Origin: Paracoccaceae bacterium
GTDB lineage: Bacteria; Pseudomonadota; Alphaproteobacteria; Rhodobacterales; Rhodobacteraceae
DNA: 64,000 nucleotides
Direction: 5' to 3'
NCBI GenBank assembly: GCA_030148005.1
Contig: JASBUI010000006.1
Coordinates: 157,009-221,008 of the forward strand
Positions 52,676 through 61,078 of the stretch are shown one piece after another (the first letter of the stretch is position 1; the number at the start of each line of letters is the position of its first letter). Below the pieces are notes generated by a model. That model ran no database searches and was not told the origin of the DNA. It saw nothing but the letters and a program-made list of their open reading frames with translations. A program made the translations under genes and the position numbers.

Positions 52676-53803
52676 TCATTCGGCGCGATAAAGGGCGCCC
52701 TTGAGATCGCCAAGCCGATGCGCCCCGATCTGGGCCATGCTTGCGGTCATCTCGGCGCTGATCATTTCTTGCAAATGGGTCAATCCATCCCGCCCGAAAG
52801 CGGCAAGAGCGTAGTGCCAGCCGCGCCCCATCATCGTGAAATCAGCGCCAAGCGCGATGGCGCGCATCACGTCCAGCCCGGCTTCGATGCCGCTGTCAAA
52901 GATCAGGGGAAGTTTTGTTGCGCCGCGTATTTCAGGCAGAACCTCTATCGCGGCGGGGGCGGCGTCAAACAGGCGCCCGGCATGGTTGGACACCCAGACC
53001 GCATCAATGCCAAGCCCGTCCATCCGCGCAGCATCCGCAGGATCCAGAATGCCTTTGACGATCAGCGGGCCTTGCCAATCATCGCGCAGCGCCGCGAGGT
53101 AATCCCAGTCAGGCGCAACGCGAAGCTGATAGCCGATGTGCGCGTTCGAGGGCAGAACATCGCGCTGGTTTGTATAGCTTTCGATGAACTTCAACCGCGG
53201 CAGGCCCGCGCGCAGCATCCCCAAGCTCCACCTTGGGCAAAGCATCGACTGGGCCACCAGCCGCGGTGTCAGGCGCGCGGGCTGTGTCAGACCGCCCTTT
53301 AGTTGCCTCTCACGCCGTGACGGGGCGGGGATGTCGACGGTGATGACCAAGGTGTGAAAGCCCGCGCGCCGCACCCGCGCCAGCATATCGCGGCGCATTT
53401 CTGGGTCACCGGGCGGGTAAAGCTGAAACCAGCCCTGATCGCCGCAATGCGGACCGATCTCTTCAGGGGTTCGGCTTGCCACGGTCGACAGGCCATAGGG
53501 CAGCCCCGCCGCCGCCGCGTGATCGGCCAAAAGCGCCTCGGCGCGCGGCCAGATCAGCCCCGACATGCCCACAGGCGCAATTCCCAAGGGCAGGGGATAG
53601 GTCCGGCCCAGAAAACGGGTGGAAAGATCCGGCTTGATTGCCCCTTTTAGAACGGCGGGGCGAAAGAGGATGCGGTCAAGCATCTGCCGGTTGCGCCGCT
53701 GCGTGGCCTCAGAGCCGGTTGCACTGTCCAGATACTCCCAGACGAAATGCGGAATGCGCCGTTTCGCCGCTCGCCGCAGATCCTCCATCCGCGGATGTGT
53801 CAT
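52676..53803 (-). CDS. FMN-dependent alpha-hydroxy-acid dehydrogenase (LldD-like)
   Basis: The 375-residue TIM barrel matches the lactate/mandelate/glycolate oxidase family. SATGSEATQRRNR is near the N-terminus, and LGIAPVGMSGLIWPRAE lines the FMN site. The catalytic histidine motif reads SNHAGRLFDAAPA (near residue 255), where the family usually has SNHGGRQ. The phosphate loop is DSGIEAGLDVMRAIALGADF. It oxidises a 2-hydroxy acid, perhaps L-lactate, passing electrons to quinone or oxygen. The start is uncertain among several nearby ATGs; I chose 53803, with AAAAGG upstream. The Gly-to-Ala change is noteworthy. Confidence 0.88.
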   Translation of the reverse strand: MTHPRMEDLRRAAKRRIPHFVWEYLDSATGSEATQRRNRQMLDRILFRPAVLKGAIKPDLSTRFLGRTYPLPLGIAPVGMSGLIWPRAEALLADHAAAAGLPYGLSTVASRTPEEIGPHCGDQGWFQLYPPGDPEMRRDMLARVRRAGFHTLVITVDIPAPSRRERQLKGGLTQPARLTPRLVAQSMLCPRWSLGMLRAGLPRLKFIESYTNQRDVLPSNAHIGYQLRVAPDWDYLAALRDDWQGPLIVKGILDPADAARMDGLGIDAVWVSNHAGRLFDAAPAAIEVLPEIRGATKLPLIFDSGIEAGLDVMRAIALGADFTMMGRGWHYALAAFGRDGLTHLQEMISAEMTASMAQIGAHRLGDLKGALYRAE

Positions 53804-53881
53804 GTGCCTTTTCATCTGAAGATCAATGCCCGCGCGGCCTTTGGTGTGCAAGTCCGGTTGCGCCCCGCGGCGCCAAGGCCG

Positions 53882-54484
53882 CTATCGCCACTGCGCGATT
53901 GCCGCGCCAAGTTCTTCAAGATCATCGGCCGCCCCTTGCGCGCGCACGGCAAGGTCAATGCGGCGGGCGGCAATATAAGTTGCCTGTTCCTGCATCGCGG
54001 GCAGGCGCCCGGTCCGCGCGCGGAAGCGTTCGGAAAATGGTGGCAAAGCGGTATCTGCGGGCAGGGAAAGGACGCCTTGCGCCCTTGGATCGCCAATGGG
54101 AACGGGGTGCACGAAAACGGCCGAAACCGTCCCCGGCGCGGCGGTAACATCGTTGCCCGGGCTGATCACGATGAACTGCGGGTCTGCCGCGGTAACCGCA
54201 TCCCAGTCCGGCCCACGAACGACTGTCAGGTAAACGTCAAGCCCGCCCAGATGCCCGTCCGAGGTTTGGTCCGCATGTTGATCCGTTTCCTCGCTTGCCA
54301 GCAGGAAAGACTGAACGATGCCGCGCTCGGCCGCCGGGTCGGTATCGGGCGAAACGATCAGAACGGTGTTGAAACTATGGGCTTCGGCGTGACTGAGCGA
54401 TGCTGCAGCCGCGAGCAACAAGAGCGCCAGTGCAAGGAAATGACGAACTTTGCGATTTCGTAGCTTAAGCAGCAGAACTTTCAT
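53882..54484 (-). CDS. Exported protein of unknown function
   Basis: I do not recognise this 200-residue protein with confidence. An N-terminal signal (LRNRKVRHFLALALLLLAAA) is followed by SFNTVLIVSPDTDPAAERG. The alternating strand pattern that follows recalls the first lobe of periplasmic substrate-binding proteins (branched-chain type). The second lobe would be missing, so it is either a short family or a remnant. A GTG four codons upstream (54496) is an alternative start. It is divergent from uvrD. Confidence 0.6.
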   Translation of the reverse strand: MKVLLLKLRNRKVRHFLALALLLLAAAASLSHAEAHSFNTVLIVSPDTDPAAERGIVQSFLLASEETDQHADQTSDGHLGGLDVYLTVVRGPDWDAVTAADPQFIVISPGNDVTAAPGTVSAVFVHPVPIGDPRAQGVLSLPADTALPPFSERFRARTGRLPAMQEQATYIAARRIDLAVRAQGAADDLEELGAAIAQWR

Positions 54485-54563
54485 AAGGCAGGCCACTGTT
54501 GTTCACCTGCATCCCTTTTTGGACCGCGAAACAGTTCGATACAAATGAAATCGGCAAATTGAA

Positions 54564-54578
54564 GAACACATCGCGAAC
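54564..54578 (+). promoter_or_regulatory. LexA (SOS) box upstream of uvrD
   Basis: GAAC-ACATCGC-GAAC matches the alphaproteobacterial LexA site exactly and sits 42-56 bases before the uvrD ATG. It overlaps a TTGAAG (-35-like, 54559-54564) element, where a repressor would block initiation. Confidence 0.75.
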
Positions 54579-54619
54579 ATATCTTTAACAGGGCGGCAGA
54601 AACCGCTAGAGTCCCCGCC

Positions 54620-56983
54620 ATGAGCAGTTTTGACGAAAATGAGGCCTTTGAGGCCGCTGTTCCGCTTAGCCAGCAAGCAGCGGCAGCTCGTGGGCAGCGC
54701 TATCTGGATGATCTGAACCCCGCGCAGCGCGAGGCGGTCGAGGCAGTGCAAGGCCCGGTCCTGATGCTTGCCGGGGCGGGTACCGGCAAGACCAAGGCGC
54801 TGACGGCGCGCATTGCCCATCTTTTGTCGACGGGGGTCGCGCGGCCGAACGAAATTCTGGCCGTGACCTTTACCAACAAGGCCGCGCGCGAGATGAAAAA
54901 CCGCGTGGCGCGCCTTATGGGGCAGCCTGTCGAAGGCATGCCGTGGCTGGGAACCTTCCATGCGATCTGTGTCAAACTGCTGCGCCGCCATGCCGAACTG
55001 GTCGGGTTGAAGTCGAACTTCACAATCCTTGATACCGACGATCAGGTGCGTTTGCTCAAACAGCTGATCGTTGCCGCCAACATCGACGAAAAGCGCTGGC
55101 CGCCGCGGCTTTTGGCATCGCACATCGACAATTGGAAGAACCGTGCATGGACGCCCGGAAAGGTGCCTGCAGCCGAAGGTGCCGCCTTCAACCATCAGGG
55201 GACAGAGCTTTACGCGGCCTATCAGGACCGGCTGAAGGCGCTGAACGCCGTCGACTTCGGCGATCTGCTGTTGCATGTGGTCACGATCTTTCAGACCCAC
55301 GAAGACATTCTGGCGCAATACCAGCGCTGGTTCCGCTATATTCTGGTGGACGAGTATCAGGATACCAACGTCGCCCAGTACCTTTGGCTGAGGCTTCTGG
55401 CGGGCGGGCACAAGAATATTTGCTGTGTCGGCGATGACGACCAGTCGATCTATGGCTGGCGCGGCGCCGAAGTGGGCAATATCCTGAGGTTCGAAAAGGA
55501 TTTCCCGGGCGCCAAGGTTGTCCGGCTGGAACAGAACTATCGCTCGACCCCGCATATTCTGGCCGCCGCATCGGGGGTGATTGACGCCAACAAGGGGCGG
55601 CTTGGGAAAGCGCTTTGGACCGAAGCGGACGAGGGCGAAAAGGTTCGCCTGATCGGCCATTGGGATGGCGAGGAAGAGGCCCGCTGGATCGGTGAGGAAG
55701 TTGAGGCGATGCAAGGCGGCAGTCGCGGGATGCGCCGTCTGGGACTGGAAGAAATGGCTATCCTTGTGCGTGCCAGCCACCAGATGCGCGCTTTCGAGGA
55801 CCGGTTCCTGACCATCGGCTTGCCCTACCGCGTGATTGGCGGCCCCCGGTTCTATGAGCGAATGGAAATTCGCGATGCCATGGCCTATTTCCGCGTCGCA
55901 ACTTCGCCCGATGACGATCTGGCCTTTGAACGCATCGTCAATACGCCCAAGCGCGGCCTCGGCGACAAGGCACAGCAGAAAATTCAGGCTATGGCGCGCG
56001 ACAATGGCGTAAGCCTTTTGGAAGGCGCGCGGCTTTTGTTGGACGCAAAGGGCCTGACCGGCAAAGGCGCAACCGAACTTGCCCGCCTCGTTCAGGGGTT
56101 TGATCGTTGGACGAGAGACCTGCAAAGCGACAAGAACAGCCACGTCGCCATGGCCGAGATCATTCTGGAAGAATCCGGCTACACCGACATGTGGCAAAAC
56201 GACAAGACGCCCGAAGCTCCGGGGCGGCTTGAGAACCTGAAAGAACTGGTCAAGGCGCTGGAAGGGTTTGAAAACCTGCAAGGCTTTCTTGAGCATGTCA
56301 GCCTGATCATGGACAACGAAAGCGATGCGGGCGACGAGAAAGTGTCGATCATGACCCTTCACGCCGCAAAGGGTCTGGAATTTCCCGCAGTGTTCTTGCC
56401 CGGTTGGGAAGATGGCCTGTTCCCAAGCCAGCGAAGCATGGATGAAAGCGGTCAAAAGGGCCTCGAAGAAGAGCGCCGCCTTGCCTATGTCGGCATCACC
56501 CGCGCCGAAGAGCTTTGCACGATCTCTTTCACCGCCAACCGAATGGTCTATGGCCAGTGGCAATCGGCCATGCCGTCAAGGTTCATTGACGAATTGCCGC
56601 CCGAACACGTCGAGGTTCTGACCCCGCCGGGCCTTTACGGCGGGGCCTATGGGGCGGCGGGTATGGCGCGCAAGTCCTCGGCTCTTGAAGAGGCAGCAGC
56701 AGGCGCCAATGTCTACAATTCGCCGGGCTGGCGCAGGCTTCAGTCCCGAAGTCAGGCCCGCCCCATCAGCCAGCCGCGCGAAAGCCGGACCCAGATCATC
56801 GATCTGGAGGCCGTGTCGTCCTTTGCCGAAGGCGACCGCGTCTTTCACCAAAAGTTCGGATATGGCGCGGTTATCGGGATCGAGGGTGAAAAGCTGGACA
56901 TCCGGTTTGACAAGGCTGGTGTCAAAAAGGTGGTTGCCCGGTTCATCGTTGCCGCCGAAAAGGCCGGCGACATCCCCTTTTGA
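54620..56983 (+). CDS. uvrD: ATP-dependent DNA helicase UvrD/PcrA
   Basis: This 3'-5' superfamily 1 helicase is used in excision and mismatch repair. The 787-residue product has Walker A AGAGTGKT (51-58), GTFHAICVKLLRR (motif Ib region), DEYQDTN (motif II), QNYRST (motif IV) and MTLHAAKGLEFPAVFLPGWE (motif V). A C-terminal Tudor-like domain (GDRVFHQKFGYGAVIGIEG) is known in UvrD/PcrA to bind RNA polymerase, linking repair to transcription. The upstream LexA box suggests SOS induction. A 686-codon open frame on the opposite strand is a codon-bias artefact. Confidence 0.96.
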   Translation: MSSFDENEAFEAAVPLSQQAAAARGQRYLDDLNPAQREAVEAVQGPVLMLAGAGTGKTKALTARIAHLLSTGVARPNEILAVTFTNKAAREMKNRVARLMGQPVEGMPWLGTFHAICVKLLRRHAELVGLKSNFTILDTDDQVRLLKQLIVAANIDEKRWPPRLLASHIDNWKNRAWTPGKVPAAEGAAFNHQGTELYAAYQDRLKALNAVDFGDLLLHVVTIFQTHEDILAQYQRWFRYILVDEYQDTNVAQYLWLRLLAGGHKNICCVGDDDQSIYGWRGAEVGNILRFEKDFPGAKVVRLEQNYRSTPHILAAASGVIDANKGRLGKALWTEADEGEKVRLIGHWDGEEEARWIGEEVEAMQGGSRGMRRLGLEEMAILVRASHQMRAFEDRFLTIGLPYRVIGGPRFYERMEIRDAMAYFRVATSPDDDLAFERIVNTPKRGLGDKAQQKIQAMARDNGVSLLEGARLLLDAKGLTGKGATELARLVQGFDRWTRDLQSDKNSHVAMAEIILEESGYTDMWQNDKTPEAPGRLENLKELVKALEGFENLQGFLEHVSLIMDNESDAGDEKVSIMTLHAAKGLEFPAVFLPGWEDGLFPSQRSMDESGQKGLEEERRLAYVGITRAEELCTISFTANRMVYGQWQSAMPSRFIDELPPEHVEVLTPPGLYGGAYGAAGMARKSSALEEAAAGANVYNSPGWRRLQSRSQARPISQPRESRTQIIDLEAVSSFAEGDRVFHQKFGYGAVIGIEGEKLDIRFDKAGVKKVVARFIVAAEKAGDIPF

Positions 56984-57083
56984 TCGTCCAAAGGTCCGGA
57001 TCAAAGGCGTTTGCTGGCACCTTGCGGCCTCCGATCCACTAACTTGGGATGCCCGGTCATAGCTTAAGGGTGGCGGCCCGCCC

Positions 57084-57455
57084 CTACGAAATGGGCGAGC
57101 TGACATCCACAGCCACCCCATTTGGGTCCTGCAGCATCAGGCGGCGCTGACCATAGGGCAAATCCGTTGGTCCTTGGATAACCTTCGCGTTCATCAAACT
57201 GGCTTTGGCGACAACTTCTGCCAATTCGGGCACAACGAAGGTCAAGACAATCCCATGCGGGCCAGCCACAACACCTTGGGGGATGGTTTCGTGGTCCTTG
57301 TTCAGAATGCCAAGTTCAAAGCCCGGCATGTCCTTGTGAACCAGCACAATAAACCACCCGAAATCTCCGGCGCGGTTCATACCCAGAAGTGTTTCGTAGA
57401 ATGATGCGGTTTCTTCGACGTCGCTCGTCAAGATATTCGTGAATGCACGGTTCAT
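57084..57455 (-). CDS. VOC-family (glyoxalase/bleomycin-resistance-like) protein
   Basis: The 123-residue protein has the two beta-alpha-beta-beta-beta halves of the VOC fold. NILTSDVEETASFYETLLG is near residue 5, and RRLMLQDPNGVAVDV lies at the end. It could be a dioxygenase-like, glyoxalase-like or drug-binding member; the metal ligands are incomplete by eye. The ATG at 57455 has GAGGAG 7 bases upstream. It is divergent from a TetR gene, with paired palindromes between them, so it is a likely target of that regulator. Confidence 0.88.
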   Translation of the reverse strand: MNRAFTNILTSDVEETASFYETLLGMNRAGDFGWFIVLVHKDMPGFELGILNKDHETIPQGVVAGPHGIVLTFVVPELAEVVAKASLMNAKVIQGPTDLPYGQRRLMLQDPNGVAVDVSSPIS

Positions 57456-57482
57456 AGGTGGCTCCTCTAACTGTCTGGCGGA

Positions 57483-57523
57483 ATACACATGTGTATGTTG
57501 TCATTGGCATACATAAGTGTATG
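57483..57523. promoter_or_regulatory. Paired operators between VOC and TetR genes
   Basis: ATACACATGTGTAT (57483-57496) is a perfect 14-base palindrome. CATACATAAGTGTATG (57508-57523) is a diverged copy with 6-bp arms, centred 26 bases away. Placement between the two divergent starts suits control of both genes by the TetR protein. Confidence 0.72.
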
Positions 57524-57531
57524 TTGCGTCC

Positions 57532-58074
57532 ATGCAACCCCCTGTGCTTGGAACCGACGACTGGCTGGATCTTGCTTTGCAAGAACTCAAAGACCATGGC
57601 TACGGCGCGCTCAGGGCGCTTCCCCTGGCGAAAAAGCTGAAGGTGACGCGTGGAAGTTTCTACCACCACTTCGAAAGCCTCGAAGCTTTCCACAAGGCCG
57701 TGATCGGTCACTGGGCTGAGCGTTCCAGCGGCGATTTGATCAAAGCCAGCCTAGAGGCAGATGATCCGCAAATGGCCCTGAACGATCTTCTTCAACTTAC
57801 CCTTCGCTCAGGCGCACAGCTTGAGCGCGCAGTCAGATCATGGGCGACAGTTCACCCTTTGGTTGCCATTGAAGTTGAAAAGATCGACGATGCGCGCATC
57901 AAGACGGCAGAAAGGCTGTTGCTGCGAAATGGCGTGACCAAATCAGCGGCCGCAACCCGATCCAAAGTTCTTTATTGGGCCGCAATCGGCCGGATGATGC
58001 TTCCGTTCCCGGAACATAACCTTTTGACAAAGAACGAAATAACAAAACTTACGTCGCTCATGCTTGGCAAATAG
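57532..58074 (+). CDS. TetR-family transcriptional regulator
   Basis: The 180-residue protein has an N-terminal TetR helix-turn-helix, with LPLAKKLKVTRGSFYHHFES at about residues 28-47. A helical C-terminal effector domain follows. The ATG at 57532 lies just after the second operator-like palindrome, leaving little leader and no clear Shine-Dalgarno. An alternative ATG at 57517 lies within that palindrome. It probably represses itself and the divergent VOC gene. The 3' part is somewhat AT-richer than its neighbours, which may hint at accessory origin. Confidence 0.88.
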   Translation: MQPPVLGTDDWLDLALQELKDHGYGALRALPLAKKLKVTRGSFYHHFESLEAFHKAVIGHWAERSSGDLIKASLEADDPQMALNDLLQLTLRSGAQLERAVRSWATVHPLVAIEVEKIDDARIKTAERLLLRNGVTKSAAATRSKVLYWAAIGRMMLPFPEHNLLTKNEITKLTSLMLGK

Positions 58075-58339
58075 ATGCCTCTCGATCGCTCGGGGAATAG
58101 GGTCAATCAGCGCGTGTTCACTGTCATCGAGCGCCGTTCTGGCCGCACCCCAACACCGCTTGACGACGTAAGACATACAGATTAATTACGGCGCAGGCTG
58201 TAGACGCCTGCCTCCCGCTGACGATTGTCTTGGTAAAGTTCTACGATCTGATTTCTGTATCATTTCTTTCCGCATATCGCGCGGATGGTAATGCGGGCCC
58301 CATCTGACATTGCGCGATCTGGCAAGAAAGATACGGGAT

Positions 58340-58600
58340 ATGACCGATACCCCCATAAATACCTTCACCCATGGGCCACTTGGCACCATCAATCTAAAGA
58401 CTGCGCTGCCGATCATGGTCGGGGCGGTAGTGAAAGGCCTGTTGTCGAAGGCAGACGCCCTTTTTCCAGACATCTGGCGCACCGACAGCGGTGCCGCGGC
58501 GATTCTCTACGGCGCGGCGACCCTTCCGCTTTGGCGCTTGGCGCAGGACAGGCCGCGCAAAAGGTGTAATTTCCACGCAATTGAAAGGGCTGCGTCATGA
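58340..58600 (+). CDS. Small hypothetical protein coupled to the next gene
   Basis: I do not recognise this 86-residue protein. It has a moderately hydrophobic stretch (LKTALPIMVGAVVKGLL) and a second one (GAAAILYGAATLPLWRLAQ), then a basic tail with one cysteine. It could be a small membrane protein, but that is weak. Evidence for coding is mainly its ATGA overlap with the next gene and continuous frame. The ATG at 58340 is preferred over a TTG at 58310; both have poor ribosome sites. Confidence 0.45.
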   Translation: MTDTPINTFTHGPLGTINLKTALPIMVGAVVKGLLSKADALFPDIWRTDSGAAAILYGAATLPLWRLAQDRPRKRCNFHAIERAAS

Positions 58601-59028
58601 ACACGCAACTTCCCTCTGCCGCGCAAGCAAAGCTTCAAGCCGAGCGACTGCGCACAAAGATGGCCGAAGACGGGGAACCGATTGGCCATGCAAGGTCTCT
58701 TGAACTGGTCGCCCACCAACATGGCTTTCGCGACTGGAACACGATGCTAGCTGCCGTTGGAAACGGGCCGCCCAAGGGTTGGGAGGTCGGTAAAAAGGTC
58801 AAGGGAACCTACCTGTCGCAACCTTTTGAGGCGCATGTGATCTCTATCTCGATCGTCAGGCCGGGGTGGTTTCGATTGAAATTGCAATTGGAGCAGCCCG
58901 TAGACGTTGTCACATCGGACAGCTTTACAAACTTCCGCTCGCAAGTTCGCGGAGTTGTCGGACCAAAGGGGCATTCTGCCGAACGAACAAGTGACGGCCA
59001 GCCGCACCTTCAAGTCGACCTCTGGTAG
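58597..59028 (+). CDS. Glyoxalase-related (Glyoxalase_8-like) small protein
   Basis: The 143-residue protein begins with AKLQAERLRTKMAEDGEPIG and HARSLELVAHQHGFRDWNTM. This stretch recurs in proteins annotated as glyoxalase superfamily or Glyoxalase_8, where it is followed by a poorly conserved region. The rest (about residues 60-143) is beta-rich, with KVKGTYLSQPFEAHVISISI. Its biochemical role is unknown. The start overlaps the previous stop (ATGA). No operator or regulator is evident for the pair. Confidence 0.72.
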   Translation: MNTQLPSAAQAKLQAERLRTKMAEDGEPIGHARSLELVAHQHGFRDWNTMLAAVGNGPPKGWEVGKKVKGTYLSQPFEAHVISISIVRPGWFRLKLQLEQPVDVVTSDSFTNFRSQVRGVVGPKGHSAERTSDGQPHLQVDLW

Positions 59029-59126
59029 ATAGAAGGTTCCGATACCGCCCGGCGCTGGGCGCAGGCGCGCGTAAGGCTACTGCCCCAAGGGGCAGGCCAG
59101 CGGGTAAAAACGGTTGGAAGGCCCCC

Positions 59127-59210
59127 CAAAAATTAAAACGGCGGCACCAGGGAGGATTGGTGCCGCCGCCTTTTTACAGAGAACCCAGGGAGGAGGAGGG
59201 TTCTCTGATC
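59127..59210 (-). ncRNA. CcsR/cuckoo-type RNA with CCUCC loops
   Basis: Just downstream of the DUF1127 gene, on its strand, two perfect 10-bp hairpins occur. CAGAGAACCC/GGGTTCTCTG (59177-59207) has the loop TCCTCCTCCCT. CGGCGGCACC/GGTGCCGCCG (59139-59168) has the loop AATCCTCCCT and is followed by GTTTTAATTTTT. Rhodobacter CcsR RNAs and the alphaproteobacterial cuckoo RNAs show this layout after DUF1127 genes. The second hairpin also acts as terminator. Confidence 0.88.
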
Positions 59211-59219
59211 TCGGAATTC

Positions 59220-59435
59220 TTACTTGCCGTAGGCTGCCTCGAAGGCGATCGAACGGATCTGCGAAGGGTTGATACCCAGATCGTTCAACTCGCGGCTGCT
59301 CAGGCTGTTCAGTTCGGTTACGGTCGTGCGAAAGACACGGCGGCGCTGAGCGCGGTCTGCAAAGTTCGCGCGCAGCTCGCGGAATTTTGCCCAAAAGCCA
59401 ACTTCGATGTGGCGAATTTCATTTGCAAAGGCCAT
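59220..59435 (-). CDS. DUF1127 (YjiS-like) small protein
   Basis: The 71-residue basic protein ends in the DUF1127 motif (TELNSLSSRELNDLGINPSQ, then IRSIAFEAAYGK). DUF1127 proteins bind RNA and affect stress, phosphate or carbon traits in other alphaproteobacteria. The gene here is followed within 13 bases by a two-hairpin RNA. In Rhodobacter, the equivalent gene and RNA are co-transcribed and induced by heat and singlet oxygen. The ATG at 59435 has AAGGA 6 bases upstream. A -10-like TTATCT lies about 90 bases upstream on the minus strand. Confidence 0.92.
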   Translation of the reverse strand: MAFANEIRHIEVGFWAKFRELRANFADRAQRRRVFRTTVTELNSLSSRELNDLGINPSQIRSIAFEAAYGK

Positions 59436-59683
59436 TTCGGTTCCTTCTTATCTCTCTACGCTAGAGCGCTCGTCGCTCTGTTTGCTTCGTTCGAGATTGA
59501 AGATAAGCGATTGCTGCGGTTGCACAATCCCGCTCGTGCGCAATGCCGCTATGCAGCATATGCATAAGTATTGCTGACGTATTTATATGCTGTAGGACTG
59601 TTTATTTGGCAGCTTGAAGATGTCGCCTTGCACTCTGCCCAAATCGGGGCATGTTGGGCGACTTTATTGGCAGGATTGAAACG

Positions 59684-60757
59684 ATGGAACCGACCAAACA
59701 GGCGATTCTCGACACTTTGGCGCGCATTGTGCTGCCTGACGGCGGCGACCTTGTCGCGCGTGACATGGTTCGCGCCGTGACGGTCGACGGTGGACAGGTG
59801 CGTTTCGTGATCGAAGCGCCTTCGCCGGAGATTGCCAAACTGATGGGCCCGATGCAGGCCGCGGCAGAGGCGGCGGTTCTGGAAATGGAAGGTGTCACCG
59901 GCGTCTCGGTGATCTTGACGGCGCATGGCGATCCCAAGCCAAAGGGCGCGCCGCCTGACCTGAAGATCGGCCGCCATCCCACGGCCACGGACGGGCCTGC
60001 ACCTGTAAGCGGTGTCGACCGGATTCTGGCCATCGGATCGGGCAAGGGCGGCGTTGGCAAATCCACCGTCTCGTCCAACCTTGCGGTTGCCTTGGCGCGG
60101 CAGGGGCGCAAGGTGGGTCTTCTTGATGCCGATATCTATGGCCCGTCCCAGCCGCGCATGATGGGGCTGTCCAAGCGCCCGGCCTCTCCGGATGGCAAGA
60201 CGATCATCCCCTTGGTCGCTCATGGCGTCACTTTCATGTCGATCGGCCTGATGGTGGGCGAAAGCGATGCTGTCGTCTGGCGCGGCCCGATGCTGATGGG
60301 CGCGCTTCAGCAGATGCTGACACAGGTCCAATGGGGCAAGCTGGATGTTCTGATTGTCGATCTTCCGCCGGGAACAGGTGATGTGCAGTTGACGCTTTGC
60401 CAAAAGACGAAGCTAACCGGCGCGATCGTAGTTTCCACGCCGCAGGATGTTGCCCTGCTGGATGCGCGCAAGGCGCTGAACATGTTCGAGCGGCTCAAGA
60501 CCCCGGTTCTGGGTCTGGTTGAAAACATGTCGACCTACATCTGTCCCAATTGCGGACATGAGGCGCATCTGTTCGGCCATGGCGGTGTTGCGGCTGAAGC
60601 GGCCAAACTGGATGTGCCATTTCTGGGCGCGCTCCCGCTTGAGCTTGAGGTGCGCCTTGCCGGCGACGCCGGAACGCCCATTGCGGCGGGCGAGGGCGCG
60701 GCGTCGGATGCCTATCACCAGATGGCGCGCCGCCTGATTGACGGCGGAATGGCCTAG
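59684..60757 (+). CDS. mrp: Mrp/ApbC/NBP35-family iron-sulfur carrier ATPase
   Basis: The 357-residue protein has an N-terminal MIP18-like domain (about 1-80) fused to a P-loop ATPase. The deviant Walker A is [11 protein letters not shown] (118-128), with [16 protein letters not shown] after it. The CPNC pair near residue 285 binds a transferable iron-sulfur cluster. It supplies clusters to apo-proteins in the cytosol. The ATG at 59684 has AGGA 9 bases upstream. A good terminator lies at 60844-60875. It precedes the division cluster, but the terminator separates them. Confidence 0.95.
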   Translation: MEPTKQAILDTLARIVLPDGGDLVARDMVRAVTVDGGQVRFVIEAPSPEIAKLMGPMQAAAEAAVLEMEGVTGVSVILTAHGDPKPKGAPPDLKIGRHPTATDGPAPVSGVDRILAIGSGKGGVGKSTVSSNLAVALARQGRKVGLLDADIYGPSQPRMMGLSKRPASPDGKTIIPLVAHGVTFMSIGLMVGESDAVVWRGPMLMGALQQMLTQVQWGKLDVLIVDLPPGTGDVQLTLCQKTKLTGAIVVSTPQDVALLDARKALNMFERLKTPVLGLVENMSTYICPNCGHEAHLFGHGGVAAEAAKLDVPFLGALPLELEVRLAGDAGTPIAAGEGAASDAYHQMARRLIDGGMA

Positions 60758-60843
60758 GCGCCTTCCCGCAAGGGTCAGGCTACGGGATTTCATGGGACGC
60801 CTTGCGGCAAACGCCCGATCCTGAACGAATCACGGCCAGAAAA

Positions 60844-60875
60844 GCCCCCGATTTCCCAAGGTCGGGGGCGTTTTT
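60844..60875 (+). terminator. Intrinsic terminator after mrp
   Basis: GCCCCCGA (60844-60851) pairs with TCGGGGGC (60862-60869) around ten bases and is followed by G and TTTTT. This isolates mrp transcription from the mraZ region. Confidence 0.92.
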
Positions 60876-60928
60876 CCCACTCTTTGCCACGCATTTTCAC
60901 CAGTTCAGCGCTGAAGCGCGAAAGTTTT

Positions 60929-60943
60929 TGGGAATTTGTGGGA
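60929..60943 (+). promoter_or_regulatory. Two TGGGA boxes, 10-bp period (MraZ-type)
   Basis: TGGGA-ATTTG-TGGGA (60929-60943) reproduces the TGGGN-N5-TGGGN spacing recognised by MraZ of Escherichia coli. It lies 150 bases upstream of the longer array and may be an auxiliary operator. Confidence 0.5.
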
Positions 60944-61078
60944 ACTTTCGGCCCGGCGATAGATTATCAATATGTTGTGGGTCGTAGCAGCTGAAGCGCT
61001 AATTGTGCCGCTAAATGCCGTAAATCGGCACTAAATCCTGTGTTTCAAAGCCTCTGAAAACAACATGTGGCCGAAACT

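Noticed and set aside
54503..56563. 686-codon open frame on the minus strand
   Set aside because: It lies wholly opposite uvrD, has no recognisable domain, and is explained by codon bias in GC-rich DNA.
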